A stretch of 64,000 bases of DNA from Dermatemys mawii (taxonomy: Eukaryota; Chordata; Testudines; Dermatemydidae), in NCBI GenBank assembly GCA_007922305.1, contig ML677366.1, forward strand, positions 15,224,783-15,288,782. Direction: 5' to 3'. Below the pieces are notes generated by a model that saw nothing but the letters and a program-made list of their open reading frames with translations, did no database searches and was not told where the DNA came from. Shown here piece after piece: positions 24,777 through 37,733 of the stretch. A program made the position numbers and the translations under genes. Numbering within the stretch: the first letter of the stretch is position 1; the number at the start of each line of letters is the position of its first letter.

Positions 24777-26925
24777 TAGTTGATATTGGGCAAGAGTAGC
24801 TTCAGATAAACTGACCTTCACAGTAGGTTATCTCAGATGTGTCAGAGAATGAAGCGGGTTGTCACGCATGTGAAATATAAAATTAAAGTAACAAGAACCA
24901 AAAGGCTACTCCCATCAACCAATGCAAAAAAAAATTATATGTAAAATGCAGAATTAGAAATTAACTGTTGTTCCCACTATTTGAGACACAAAGTGGGTGA
25001 GGTAATCCCCCGAGACTGACACAGCTACAACTACACTGTTCCAGCTACTTGAAAGCTAGAAATGGGAAAGGTGATTTTGGTTTTAGATTCATTGCTTTCA
25101 GGAGCCTTGAGTATTTCACACTTTCCAAATTTACGCTGTTTAACCTTGATTCCCAAACTTGCCTTTTCCCCTTTAAATAATTATTCGCTTACTTCTAGGG
25201 CTACAAGGACAGCTTTAGAAATGCAAACCTCAGCAACCCCAAAACACTTCTATATAGCTGTAAAGAAAACCAAATCACCTAATAAAACAGCCTCAACACT
25301 GCAAAAATATAGGACAGAGTAAAGCATGGAGTAAACCAGCCTCCGCATTGGAAAAATACACACAAAACTAGTGAACAGCTCACTTTATATAAGAATCCCA
25401 AAGCCTAAGTGTTTAACCAACCTCACCAAATGAGTGGGTCTGCAGCAAGTTCGATGAATTTCTATCCTCAAATCCTTTCCACCAATTGGCCTCGCAGGAG
25501 ACTGTTCCTCTGACAATCTCCATCCCATTCTATCTAGTTTCATCATCTTTTGTCAGGGTATGGGAAAGACCACTGGACTATTAAACCACATCAATGTCTT
25601 TGATGGGTAGGTCTGCTCCCCACTGGTACTGTCTGGGAGAATATCTCCTCTTCCTTTCCCACACACAGGCCTGAGAGGAAATATCAAAATGGTTTCTGTT
25701 AACTCTCCTGAGAGCATTGTGATTTCAACATGAGACAAAATCTAACCTGAATAACCCAGGTTTGAAACAGTAAAATGCATGAAACATGAAGGCCGCATTA
25801 AATTTTTTCTTGGCCCAGTGGGGGAAAATAAAAGTACCATTGCCAACTTCCATGAAACATTCATTGAGGCAATTTAAAAACAAAAACAAAAAAGGTGGCT
25901 CCACAAACAACAACCTCAAGTGTTCTCAGTTTTGGAATGAATAATTTACAAAGCTAAAGTAGCTGGTTTACAAAGAGGACGTAAGTACTAATACTACTGA
26001 TATCTGCTGGATAGAGGTATATAGATTTTGTAAAAGATAATGAACTCTGCTCCCCAGGCTTGTTTTAGACAATGTGTATGGTTTCCATATGCAAACAGCC
26101 AAGGATTATTACTAATTATAATGCCTGTTTGTTTTTAGATGCCCACAATGCCATTATTTTGCATGCAGACTCTTTGATATCTCTGTAGGAGAGTGAAAAA
26201 TCCATCTCTATGCCTCAATTAATGGGACTGTCTCACTCTTAAGGTGATGGTATACAGACATCTACTCACCAGGGAGTAGGCCAGTCTCATTTTACTGCTA
26301 GTTTACATGGTACATCTGAGCAGCACAATTTCTATCCATTAGACATCTAAGAAGTCCTTTTTCAGCACTACTTTGAATTAAGTAAAATCACAACAGCAGC
26401 ACTCCAGCAATCCTAGAGTTAGTGAATCATCATTTTGCCAACCTCATTTTACTCCAAACATATTGATAGCGGTGCCAAGTCTGTTTCTAAGGCAGTTGTG
26501 CAATACCACTGAAGAACAAAGTAGTATTGTTTCACTTCCTTAGATGATTCTTCCGTAGGACTCCACTCAGAAGGACAATTTTGTAGATAAAGTGCTGGTG
26601 TGGGGAGAGAAATAAGATGAGGAAAACAGTGTGTTCACTTTTTTTCAGAAAACTCCTACCATGATCTTTTCCCTATTTATGCTCTTTACTGGCAAGAAAT
26701 GGAAGATAACACCTTCTTTGTATTTGGAAATAGTATGGCATCAAGACAGCCACACTGGAAGGCTGCGTTCATGCTACAGTCCTTTGTATACCCTGATTTT
26801 TGTTGCAAATTCACATTCAAAACTGTGCATATATATCCTGTAAAAACATGCAGCCTTTTTTCCTTCAGCACATGTACAAAGATAAGCCATTTCTTTGAGA
26901 ATGAGGTCCTTAATATGTATGTAAT
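24777..26925. other. unique non-coding DNA with one repeat tail
   Basis: No gene recognised. At 24984-25050, GTGGGTGAGGTAAT joins directly to GAGACTGACACAGCTACAAC. Both words belong to the fold-back family also seen at 42666, so this looks like an internally deleted copy. Confidence 0.55.
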
Positions 26926-27167
26926 CGGGGGTGGCTCTAAGGTTTTTGCCACCCCAAGTGCATAAGTTCCGCGGCACGCCTGTGGGTGGTCTGGTGTACC
27001 GCGGATTCTGCAAGAGGTCCACGGGTCCCTCTTCGTCCCCGCCGCCGAAATGCTGCCAAACCCGTGGCAGCCACAGATCTCCTGCACACATCCTGTCAAA
27101 GACAGCCTTACTGCTGCCCCGACGGTGAACGGCGAGCTTGGAATGCTGGTGCCTGTAGCTGGCTCTG
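26926..27167. mobile_element. hAT-type MITE with 8-bp target duplication
   Basis: TATGTAAT stands immediately on both sides (26918-26925 and 27168-27175), a perfect 8-bp duplication typical of hAT transposition. The element opens with GGGGGTGGCTCTAAGGTTTT and closes with AGCTGGCTCTG. It is GC- and CpG-richer than its surroundings. Frames of 137 and 156 codons on the minus strand run across it into neighbouring DNA and are not genes. Confidence 0.85.
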
Positions 27168-30100
27168 TATGTAATTAAGAAAATGTCTCTTTTACAGCTG
27201 GACTGCTGCCCTGCAGGTTGTACATTTAAATGCCTGCACTGCACAGCTGGTAGCTGAGTAGGCTTCTTTTAATGAAACTAACTTGGCCTTTAGCCTTCCT
27301 GTAAATGCAGTATTTACCTTATGCTAACCATCTCCCAGCAATGATGATAAATGCACTGCATACAAAAACAAAATTCTGTACTATTGTGTATCCTTACGAA
27401 TAAAAGAGCTACAGTCTTCTGAGCTGCAGCATCTGCAAAGCCTGATAGCAAGTGCAAGAAAATGCACATTTTTTGTAATGTAAAATAATGATCAACGTAA
27501 ATGTAAAAGACAATTCAAATGCGCCCAGACAAAAGCCTGAATGAGGAAATATTCTAGAAATAAATCCTTGGATGGTATTTACTTATCTGTCTTGCAGTAG
27601 GCATGGTATCGCTCAGAATTCAGTGTCTGGCTCTTTGAAAAAAATCAAACGCAGAAAATGCTTCCTAAATCAAACAGTGAATAGCCTTCCATTTTAGAAA
27701 ATAAGTTGCTATTCATCAGCAACACATTTGTATGTACATATTTTCCATACAGTAGATGGGCATGTACTGTATTTTGCTACTAACATTAAAAATCTATAGT
27801 CTATAATCAATCATGTAGTTTGAATGGCAGTAAGAGTTCCATCACGGACAACAGGAAACACCCTTTTTGTCCACAAAACAACTCTGATTAAATCCTCCAA
27901 AGTGGATTATGTTGAGGGCCATCATTAAGAAGGAAATATATGCCATTGTAACAAACTTACCATCAGTGGAAAGGTAGTTGTTTAGACAGGAAGATAATAT
28001 TCACATACTGTAGGAAAAATGTATTCTTGCCTCTTTGCCAACTGGCAGTGGGTTTGGGGATCTTGCAGGTCAGTTTCAGACTGGGGGGCGGGGGACCTTG
28101 GTGACACAAAGTCAGGTATTTACCTAGTGTAATTTACAAAATAAACACAACTTCTGTTTCCTTGAACAGAAACAGCTACAAACTGCACACCCGTAATGAT
28201 CTCTTGCGGAACCCTCAACTAAGGCACCGCTCTCCTGACACCAAAAAGTGGCTCTCTTGGGGCTCTCTCTCATTGATATCTCCTAGAGTCCCACTGCTTA
28301 CGAACACACTATTTCTTGTTCCACCTTAGCCCCAGGGCTTTTTACCTAGGAAATCCTTAAACTGAAAACTGTTCATCCTAGGACCACATGGCCTTGAAAG
28401 GTGTGCCTAGGAATGAGCCCTCCTTCTGTTGCTGCTTTGCAATACAAAGGAACCTCAGAAAAGGTTTCACTGCCCAGACAAAGGGTGCTTTACCCCACGC
28501 TATTCCCTCACCAGCTATCTAGCTGCAACGAGTTTCATCCTCAATCTTTATAAATCAACAACGAACATGCATGACATCAGCACCTTAACTGTATTATCAC
28601 AGGGCTCAGCCTGAACACACTCACTGCCAAGTGTACTAGGACTACTCAGTGAGCACTACAACTAGTAGTGGTTTCAGCAATATGGGGGAGAGGGGTTTCA
28701 CTTATGAATCTAATAAATTTTTCATTTCTGCATTCCAACTTAGGTTTGCCCTTATTCAAAATGGCCACCATCCTCAGCAAGATGGCCACCATATCCAGTT
28801 TGCCTTTGTAGATTAAAAGCAGGCTGTCCCAGCAAAGATGGGCGTCATTTCCCATTGTTTTCAGTGGAGCTCAGTAGGCTGGCGAGACCACACATACGAT
28901 AGGAGAACATGGGGGTACAGTAAATAGGACCGTGGGTCAGCAGGAAGGAAGAAAGTATCAGGGAACAAAACTGAAATCTGTGAGATGCTAAGGAAATATG
29001 GAGAGCAAGTGGTAGACTGGGGGCAGTACAGGGAGTAAGAGACAGAGAGAAGAATGTGATGGCTAGGAAACTGAGCGGAAAGGATAGGGAGCAATTCTGT
29101 GAGAGGGCCAGTTATTTATTGTCTTGGTAGAAAGAGGGAAAGAGGTTAGACTGGCAGGCCACATCCCTGGGGATAGGAGAGGGTAAGTGGACTCTTCTCC
29201 GGTTCGTGAACAGTGAGGCTACATTTTAGCACCTGTAATTAAGGTGGAATTTTGACTCGGAGAAGATTACACACAAATGCACATTGATGGTGGGCAGCGT
29301 TCACTACAGGTGAAAAAAAGACAGGGGAAATGAACATTTGCGGTTGGCAAGACTACTCTGTTTATTCTTAAACATCTATCATTGTAGTGGGTGAGCACCT
29401 CCTGCATCCTGTGTGCTAATTATGGGCTCGATCTTGCCTTTTGCAATTTAATTTCACTGTGATTGCACAGTATTAGTATAATACCACCTTTTGTTACTAC
29501 TGTAAAATACAAACAGAATATTTTAAAATAAACAATGGGGACCAGTTTTTCAAAATCTGGTCCACACAATTGCTGATACTTTGTGTATTCCTAAATGATA
29601 TGCATAAACATAGCAAACAGCCAGCTAGGCACTTAATTAGCTATCTAACCACTTAGATACCTGGTTTTTCAAACATTCATAGGCTATTTGCACACAAATT
29701 AGGGAAACAGAAGCATGCATGCAATTGCATATGCCCAGCTTTGAATATCTGGCCCTGGATCTAGAAGCAAAGAATACTTGTTTTAAAATTATGGCTGAGA
29801 GATACCATTTCACAAATATTTAAAATGAGTTATGATGTGGGGGATATATTTATGAAAATGTTTCACTAAAAAGATCTTAATAAAATACACAAAAACTTTG
29901 ATTTAACATTTACTGTACATGTTTAACTGATAGTGAACAAGGCTACTAATTTTACATTTTTAAAAATGTGAGTTGACACAAACAGTTCCTCTATGGTGTG
30001 TAGGAGTCAATTATTGTCCAACAACTGTTCTACACAAACGTCACAGCTGACAGGATGGACAAATTTAAACTCAACCAAAAACATTTAAGTGAATGTTCAA

Positions 30101-33100
30101 TTTTAATGATGTCAACTCTACTGTCTGTGGTATTACCTTTGAAAGGCCTACAAGTGCTTTCCACTCATTCATCTTTAGCAGTCCATGTTCAAGCCTCTTA
30201 GAAGTTCCTATTTAGGACATGAACACAAGAGACTTCAGATAAGCTAGCCGTTTTTAGAGTTTTCTTTTTGCACATTGCCAGCACGTTCCCGGTAATATTG
30301 CTACAGCTTCCTTATCCACGTCATCATTAAGTGGCAGTGTAACAGTGCATATCATTTATGTATGATTGGTGTACAGTCTCTTATCATGGTGAACAATTTG
30401 ATGACTACATTTATGAGTGCTCTGCATTTTAAAAAATATTTGTCTGAAAAATCCCATCCTTATTGGTTTGGTTTTGTGTTCTTAATACAATGATTTTTTT
30501 AAAAAATCCAGGTTTACTATAATTCCCAATCTGGGGATCAGTGTTATAGAATTATTCTCTCATAAAGGGCATTCTACAAAAGAAACATTTTTAATGAATT
30601 TTTATTTTGGGTTGAAGGAAAAACCTGATGCCAAGTTGTTTGTAGTAGTGGATAGCAGCAAACATAGCTTGTTGCCTACCACCAAACTACTGTGCTGTAC
30701 TCAGCCCAGCAATTTGATCTCCCCAGGCTCAGATTCAGTAAAATAGATTTCAGGGTTTGCGTTTAAATTATCACAAAGTTAGCACCCCATAGAAAAGTAG
30801 GGAAATTGTTGTTCACAAGCCTTAGACCTACTGGATCCAATTCTCTTCCCATCTACCCTGGTGTAATGAAGTCAGTGGAGTTGCAGCAGTGTAAAACTGG
30901 TGTAAAATGATACGATAGTCAACACTACTGTCTCTCTTCACAATCCATAAGAAAGTCCCACGTCATATACATGGAAGGGGATTTTCTGAAACTAACAGAA
31001 GAAGAAGAATAACTAACGTATGCCAGAGCCACAGCTGGTATATGTTGGCCTAGCTCCATTGCTGGCCCAGTGTACGTATCTGAAGAAACTGATGGTGCTA
31101 TCATATAAGGATCAGTCCAGTGCAGCATCAGTCTCTGGTTAGACAGGAGTGGCAGCTCAAGTTGGTAGTTTTGTTCACTTCAAATCTGCTTAACATTGAT
31201 GTTCACGGTTGTTCGGAGGGTATTTTGCACCAACCTTGAAATAAGGTCTTTCTTATGAAATATTAGCAATTCCCTTTAGCTTGGGTCTGCTGTGGTTTGG
31301 CACAATAGAAGTGGATGTTATTTGTTACATACTTTGTGAATAAAGAGTTTGTACAAGTGAAGGAACATACTCTTCTGTTCTGCCCTGCCACTGCAGACCT
31401 GAGCTAAAGTCAAGCACTATGCTTTCTTTAAAGATCTTTATTTTAATGTCTGCAAAATACCCCACCCCTACTACAATGCCAAACTTTTAAGCTTTTTAAA
31501 ACAATGAATGCTAGTTATGGTACCTAGTTTGGCACATGCTGAATCACCAATTGATTTCAAGCAAAACTCCGATTGATTTCAAAAGAAGCTTAGTGTGACG
31601 GCAGAGTGTGTATTCAAACCCCAAATTTGTCAGGCTGAGTTTGGAAGACATAATCTCACTTCCTGTGGAAAAGTCCCTGAGGTGGTTGCACTGAAATTTT
31701 TATTAAAATGCATATTGGAAAATATTGTACTTCAGTTTGCAGATTTAGTAAAAAAATTATCTTTCAGCTGAGACTAAATACAATAGTGTTTTGTGATTTT
31801 TTTTTTAACTTATAGATTTCTTGCCTTTTTTTTTTTTTAAACAAGTGTTTCCAGTACCAGAAGAGTAGCTTTCAACTAAGCAACAGCTGGATTGAAACTC
31901 TGGGAATTCTTTGTGTTTTTGCCTCTGTTTGGTCTGATTGCTAGCCAGACCATTTCCTGTAGAGGGAAGTCTTATGTCACAAGGTCACCAGCTACAATAT
32001 ATATAAAGTGCACTACAGGCATTTATTTTTTACAAAAAAGTGTTAGAAACTTAAAGTGTGAAATAAAAGCTGTCTCATCTTAGCTTAATTGAATAAATCT
32101 TTAAAATTCTTGCACACAAATTATATTGTCTAGTGCTTTATCTATGGACATATTCCTTCAAATTCAAATTCTGTTTTAATCTTCATTAGCATGGTGGATG
32201 TGAGGGTGACCCTGAAGAAGGAGTGAAGCAAATACACCCTCATTGAAAAGGTTCACCTCATTCCCCCTTCAGGAACATTCTACAGAAAGAACAGAATAAA
32301 AACCATTCAAAGTAGCAGAAAATGAAAACATAGGTATTTTGGGTAATTAGATTTTAACGAAAGAGCAACAGGAAAAGCTAGGATTTCCAGCTTCTACAAA
32401 AGGTCCTCCCAGGCTCTTGACTATAATAAAAATATCCAGCAACTTGTCTTTGTAAAGAATTCATGGCTACATTCATGTAGACAACCAGTTAATACTCATA
32501 CATGACACTGAAGAACACAGTACATAACCTTCTGTGCCTAAAGCACAGAGATCCATCATTTGAACACTAGGTAAGTGCCTTTAAGCTCTCAGTACCAATA
32601 CGTCTTATCTGTAGGCCTCCAGCCAACAGAAGCAAGTGGAGCTAGGGATTATCATACCCCAAACCCTATTTCAAATATGCCATATTAGGAAACTGGGACA
32701 AAGAAGAATGATGTTTTGATTCACTCCTCATCCCACTGACCCAGATGTAAATTGCAATTTGCATTCACACTCATCAGCAATGGGTGGGGCAGCTAAACTC
32801 CAAGAGGAATTCACTTCGGAGAAGGGTCGGTGATATTTGTACTTCTTTATCCATGGGTATTCTGCAGAGGAAAAGCATGGTTAACTTATATTTGGGTCTC
32901 CACCAGAGCCTTACCAGCAGAGGTTTCTAGAAGGATATAATGAATCCGTTCACTTTCCATGTGCTCTGACATTGGTGCCTCCTCTCATTTTAAATATACA
33001 TTTTTCCCCTGTTATGTGTCAGCCTCCACCAAAGTACTAATGCTAGTTGAGAAACAACATGTAATAAAACAACACGCAAGACCACCAATGTCTTGTTGAG

Positions 33101-33226
33101 CTTGAATGCCTGGTTATTTCATGCAGTAAAATTATATCAAAACTACCGGTTAACACAGTGCTAGATTCCACTCTCACTTTCTTCAGTAACAATCAGAAGT
33201 AACTCCTGTGAAGTTAGTGTCCAACT
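27168..33226. other. long mostly unique non-coding DNA
   Basis: About 6 kb without a recognisable gene. A purine-rich plus-strand stretch lies at about 28890-29160. A short motif at 30841-30910 (AATGAAGTCAGTGGAGTTGC) resembles an old amniote repeat and recurs weakly near 34045-34100. T runs lie at 31797-31806 and 31826-31838. Confidence 0.55.
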
Positions 33227-33460
33227 AAAAAGAATGAGGAGTACTTGTGGCATCTTAAGATACGAACCAATTTATTTGGGCATAAGCTTTTCTGGGCTAG
33301 AACCCACTTCATGAGATGCATAAAATGGAACATACATCTGATGAAGTGGGTTCTAGCCCACAAAAGCTTATGCCCAAATAAATCTGTTAGTCTAAGGTGC
33401 CACAAGTACTCCTCGTTCTTTTTGCGGATACAGACTAGTACAGCTACTACTCTAAAACCA
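33227..33460 (+). mobile_element. fold-back element with conserved tail
   Basis: The arm at about 33227-33310 (GAATGAGGAGTACTTGTGGC, then TTTATTTGGGCATAAGCTTT) is the reverse complement of the arm at about 33341-33423 (ends GCCACAAGTACTCCTCGTTC), around a loop of roughly 30 bp. A non-paired tail follows: GATACAGACTAGTACAGCTA, then CTACTCTAAAACC. Frames on both strands across it are mirror images of the palindrome and not genes. I recognise the family from turtles but cannot name its class. Confidence 0.85.
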
Positions 33461-33560
33461 GTGCCAAACTAGTGTGAAGTCAGATGATATCATGGGCTAT
33501 CTGTCCTCCTACCATTCCACAGGATACATTCCTACATGTAGTGTAACAACATTCTCTAAA

Positions 33561-33681
33561 CAGTGGCACTGGGGGTGTTGCAGTACCCTCCCCAGCTTGA
33601 AGTGATTTCCATTATATACGGGGGATACAGTTTTGTTCAATGGCTCTCAGATCCACTATAAAAATTGTTCCAATGCCACTG
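33561..33681. mobile_element. 121-bp hAT-like MITE
   Basis: The ends are CAGTGGCACTGG and CCAATGCCACTG, an imperfect inverted pair beginning CAGTGGC, which suits a hAT MITE. The body (GCTTGAAGTGATTTCCATTA) is shared with the partial copy at 22126-22195. No clear 8-bp target duplication is visible. Confidence 0.7.
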
Positions 33682-34807
33682 CCTAAGCTGTGAGTCCTAA
33701 GGCAGAACTCAAAAACTGTAATGGAGGAAAGCAAAGTTAAAAATGTGACCAGACAGTTATTAATTATCTATGTAATGAACAAAGTGCTCAACATGAACTT
33801 GAAAATTAGAAAATAATACCTTCCACAGGAGTCTTCAATTATACTTTGTAGTGACTAAATTTTATAGGCATTATTTTTTTTAAAAAAAGTAATAGTTCTG
33901 CTGAAAGCAATGTCATAAGTTAATGTTCCTGATGGTAACTTTCTTTTGCTTAGCACAAGTTTGTGTGCTATTGATATATTTTTTATCCTACCAACTCTTC
34001 ACTTGAGTTCTAATGGCTAGGAAATTGAACCTTACATCTCTGCTATATCACTCCAATTTTACACTAACATACCTCCATTTAAGTCAACGGAGTTGCGCCA
34101 GCATAGAAGACAAAGAATAAAGACATACAAACTGACACACGACTCTGATTGACTAGGTTTATGTAGTTACTACATAAGGAGGACTAGACACAGAGTGTGC
34201 TAACTATTGTGCAGTATATATAGTCTGATAATGGCATCCTGCAGTGCTCCCATTACAACCAATGGTAAAGGGATTTTGGAAAAAGTTTCACCCTATGAAA
34301 AACACTGAAAGGAAAATGTGAGTATTAAAGAAGAGCATAAATACATATTAGTTTAAATACAGTGTTGTATTTAATACACGATGTTTAAATTACATACCAG
34401 TTAAAAGATTTGGGAGCCAATATGAAGCACTTGAAAGCTAGGAGAAGCCAAATTTAAGGTTTCTTGTACAAACATTCTTCTGCCCTCCTGTACTGAATGA
34501 GGCAAGCATCCCATGGAAAAAAAATGTACAGCATCATGTAATTAAAGACTGCCACAATGCATACAAAATGGGGCTGAAGAATCCAATCGTACAGCCTAGC
34601 ATTTCCTAATTGTCAAGTGCTTGACTTTGCAACTGAGATATTCGTGTATCAGGTTTTTTGTATTTAACATCCTAGATTTTTTTAAAAGGAAAAAAAAATT
34701 AAAATGCAAGGATTGGTACAGTCGCATATATAATATACAGTCATCAATCCTGAACCCTCAACACTGCAATACAGACCTCTTCCCTTTGAGCTATAGGACT
34801 AACTCTA
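33682..34807. other. unique non-coding DNA
   Basis: No gene seen. AT-rich with a poly(A)-like stretch near 34688. Confidence 0.6.
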
Positions 34808-35105
34808 CAGTACAATCTCAGAGTTATGAACATCAGAGTTACAAGCTCACCAGTCAACCACACCCCTCATTTGGATCCAGAAATACACAATCAGGAGGCA
34901 GAGACCAAAAAAAGCAAATGCCGTATCATGTTAAACTACTAAAAAAATAAAATAAAGGCAAACAGCATTTTTCTTCAGCATAGTAAAGTTTCAAAGCTGT
35001 ATTAAATCAATGTTCATCTGCAAACTTTTGAAAAAACAGTCAATGTTTTGTTCAGAGTTACGAACAACCTTCATTTCCAAGGTGTGCATAACTGAGGTTC
35101 TACTG
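34808..35105. mobile_element. Tigger/pogo-like MITE, 298 bp
   Basis: The left end reads CAGTACAATCTCAGAGTTAT. The right end, read inward on the minus strand, is CAGTAGAACCTCAGTTATG. Both are bordered by TA (34806-34807, 35106-35107). CAG termini with a TA target site are the mark of pogo/Tigger elements in the Tc1-mariner superfamily. It has no transposase, so it is non-autonomous. Confidence 0.85.
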
Positions 35106-36334
35106 TATTAGCTGGCAGCAAAGCAAGCTGTTATCCCAGAGTAGGGGATAGGCCCCCTGGGGTCTGGTGCTTAATGTGGGGGATGGTTGAGCAGATGCCC
35201 CAGAAGGGTGACTGGGGGTACTACTGCTTTCCCCTCAAACTATTCTGCTACTGCTAGCAGTTGCCAGGCATGCTATGCTGCCGCTGCTGCTTTGATCGTG
35301 CCATGGGCCTGGCCTTTTCACGATTTTGTGCTCATTTATATTGGCATGTTACCAGAATCTTCTGATGCAATAGAAATGACAGGAGGGAAACTGTGGTTTT
35401 CAACAACTAATCTCTCAGCCAAACTTGTATAGAATTGCAATGATCAAAGGAAAAGGCACTTCTCTAGTCTGAGGGGTTTTGCCTGTGCGGAATTTCAACA
35501 GCCAGTTGCACACAACTAAGGTGGAATGGAAAGTGTTAGGCAACTTAAAATAAAGGGATCACCATCAGCTCCTCCTGTAATTGGGTTAGCCCATAAAGAG
35601 ATCCAGTGCTTCCTCACCCTCCTGTGTAAAAATAGAGGGCACTGAGACAGCAGTTAAGGACAGAGGGAACATCAGTTTCTTTGTTTAAGCCTGATCTTTA
35701 TCATAGAAAGATGGACAGATAAGAAAACCTCACAGGAAGTATAACAATGACAGTCTTATTTCCCTCTAGGCTTCTCAGTGGAGCAGTGTCATTTATTCAT
35801 TTACATAGTGAAATTCAGTTATTTATTTAACAGCAAGCTAAGGGGTGGAACAGGGAAAGACTTCCATCAAAAGGAGAAATAACCAGGGGTGCTGCAGCTG
35901 TCTTGCACCTGCATAATGATGCGGATGCCAGTCTCTAGGTAACTGTGCAGTTAGCTGTTGGCACCAATGATATGTGGCCTTGTTATCACAAACAGAATGC
36001 TAACACACACAAAAAGCAAATCAACTAATTGCAGACAAATTATACCATTTTATTTTTCACATGTATAAAAGGAGGTGAATCCCAAAACAGAGCTGATATT
36101 TGTGAAAGGTCAGATGGCCATTTGGATACATGTTGACGATGGCACAGAATTTCATCACCCAAGATTGCGAGCAGGGTACCATGCCCTATACACTACCCTT
36201 CCAGATGGTGCTGCCTTTTCCAGATAAGAGCACTCGCCCATCCCTGCAGGCCAGTGCAAGGTGGAATAGGAAAGAGGAGACATGATCCCATTGCTTTTCA
36301 AGTCATTTTGACATGGTGCATACATTTGGGGATG

Positions 36335-36402
36335 CTAGAAAACAGTTGCTGCACTTCTACCCATTGTACTAGAAAACAGTTCCTGCGCTTCTATCCATTG
36401 TA
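36335..36402. repeat. 34-bp tandem duplication
   Basis: A unit beginning CTAGAAAACAGTTGCTGCAC is repeated immediately with four substitutions (for example CTAGAAAACAGTTCCTGCGC). It is a local duplication inside unique DNA. Confidence 0.93.
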
Positions 36403-36507
36403 CGAGAGATTCAAGAGGGCAGACGTTTCCTTTAACTTTCTTCCCCAGACTTCATACATCCATAATGAGGCCAGGCACAATCTGGCCCCTATCACTTTCC
36501 CATTTTC

Positions 36508-36525
36508 GAGAGAGAGAGAGAGAGA
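36508..36525. repeat. (GA)n microsatellite
   Basis: About nine uninterrupted GA units. Confidence 0.95.
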
Positions 36526-36533
36526 CAGAGTAC

Positions 36534-36635
36534 AAAATGAGGAATACTTGTGGCACCTTAGGGACTAACCAGTTTATTTCAGCATAAGCTTTCATAAGCT
36601 ATAGTCCACTTCATCGAATGCGTATGTGGAACACA
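36534..36635 (+). mobile_element. half of a fold-back element
   Basis: TGAGGAATACTTGTGGCACC and AGTTTATTTCAGCATAAGC, then CACTTCATCGAATGCGTATG, correspond to one arm of the fold-back element at 33227. The second arm and tail are absent, so this copy is truncated or of a single-arm subtype. Confidence 0.75.
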
Positions 36636-37252
36636 CAGAAGTAAGATGCATTTATATACACAGAATGTTATTTTATCCTTCTCACCAATTGTTTTCAAAA
36701 ATAGTTTTCAACTTACTTTGAGATTCTGATCTCCAAGGTAATAGGTCAGCCTTACATCTCAAACCTGGGGGAGAATAGTCATGGTGTCCTCAAATGCCGT
36801 GGACACTTTTTTAAAATTTATTTCCTGTGGGGGTCCTTTTATCAAGGCTCACATGCTATCCACAAAATAAGCTGTAAGGACGATGCTGATTATCCAGCTG
36901 GCAAAACGATCATCATTATCGTTATTACTCATCCTCAGCAGGTGTACAGGGTTTCCTATGAGATTTTGAATAGGTGTTGGATATAGCGTGCTGCCCCTCA
37001 CAGAGTAATTCTACAGCACTGAAAAGCAATGAACAGCAAATTAGTTTTAGCATAGAAAGAGAGGTGCACCCCTCCAGATTCTGTTAACACAGGACCAAGC
37101 TGCTATGCATCTTGAGAAGTGTGGCAAATAAAAAGTGATAGCGGAAGGAACAAGCAGTATCTGCATGTTCCTAGGTTTCCAGCCATCCCAAAGAGTAATA
37201 GTAAGGCAATGTGCAAAGTATTGCACACAAACAAATTGCCACAATTATATTA
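36636..37252. other. unique non-coding DNA
   Basis: No gene or repeat recognised. Confidence 0.55.
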
Positions 37253-37372
37253 GGGTGACCAGACAGCAAATGTGAAAAATCGGGACTGGGGGTGGGAGGT
37301 AATAGGAGCCTATATAAGAAAAAGACCCCCAAATTGGGACTGTTCCTATAAAATCGGAACATCTGGTCACCC
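37253..37372. mobile_element. 120-bp TA-flanked MITE
   Basis: The ends are GGGTGACCAGAC and CTGGTCACCC, each bordered by TA (37251-37252, 37373-37374). The interior carries TGAAAAATCGGGACTGG and AATAGGAGCCTATATAAGAA. A second, more decayed copy is at 24512-24629. The TA target suggests a Tc1-mariner-type mobiliser, but the terminus does not identify the superfamily on its own. Confidence 0.9.
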
Positions 37373-37733
37373 TACGCTTACTGGCCCAACTGTTCCTCCT
37401 CATTAAAGGCTATAAAGCCCTTGAGAGAGAAAGATTCCTGGTAACTGTGTATATGTATCTCTTCTAACACATTTATTCAATGCGAGCTTCTTCAAAGTTT
37501 CTTTTAAAAAGAAAGTTAATTTGACTATGAACACTGGTTAATTCATGAAGAAGTTGGGCACTTCTAATGAGGTAAGTTGAAACCACCACAAGATATTAAC
37601 AAAACCAATGCACAGCTCTGAGCTGCTGATGACTCAAAATCTTTGTACAGCTTTGGGATAGCTCACCCTCTCTTCCTCACTGTTAAATCCCTCAAATCCA
37701 TCAGCTCACACACACACACACACACCCCTCTCT
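37373..37733. other. unique DNA with CA microsatellite
   Basis: No gene. A (CA)n run lies at 37707-37726, just upstream of the reverse-transcriptase relic. Confidence 0.7.

Larger units (their letters stand above)
35106..36533. other. unique non-coding DNA
   Basis: No gene. Contains the 34-bp tandem duplication at 36335-36402 and a GA microsatellite at 36508-36525. Confidence 0.6.

Noticed and set aside
26686..27244. Minus-strand frames of 137 and 156 codons as genes
   Set aside because: They run across the 26926-27167 hAT MITE and both of its flanks, overlap each other in different frames, and show no domain.
33214..33472. Two proteins with nearly identical peptides on opposite strands
   Set aside because: They are mirror translations of the fold-back palindrome. 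The same applies to the frames at 45694-46166.
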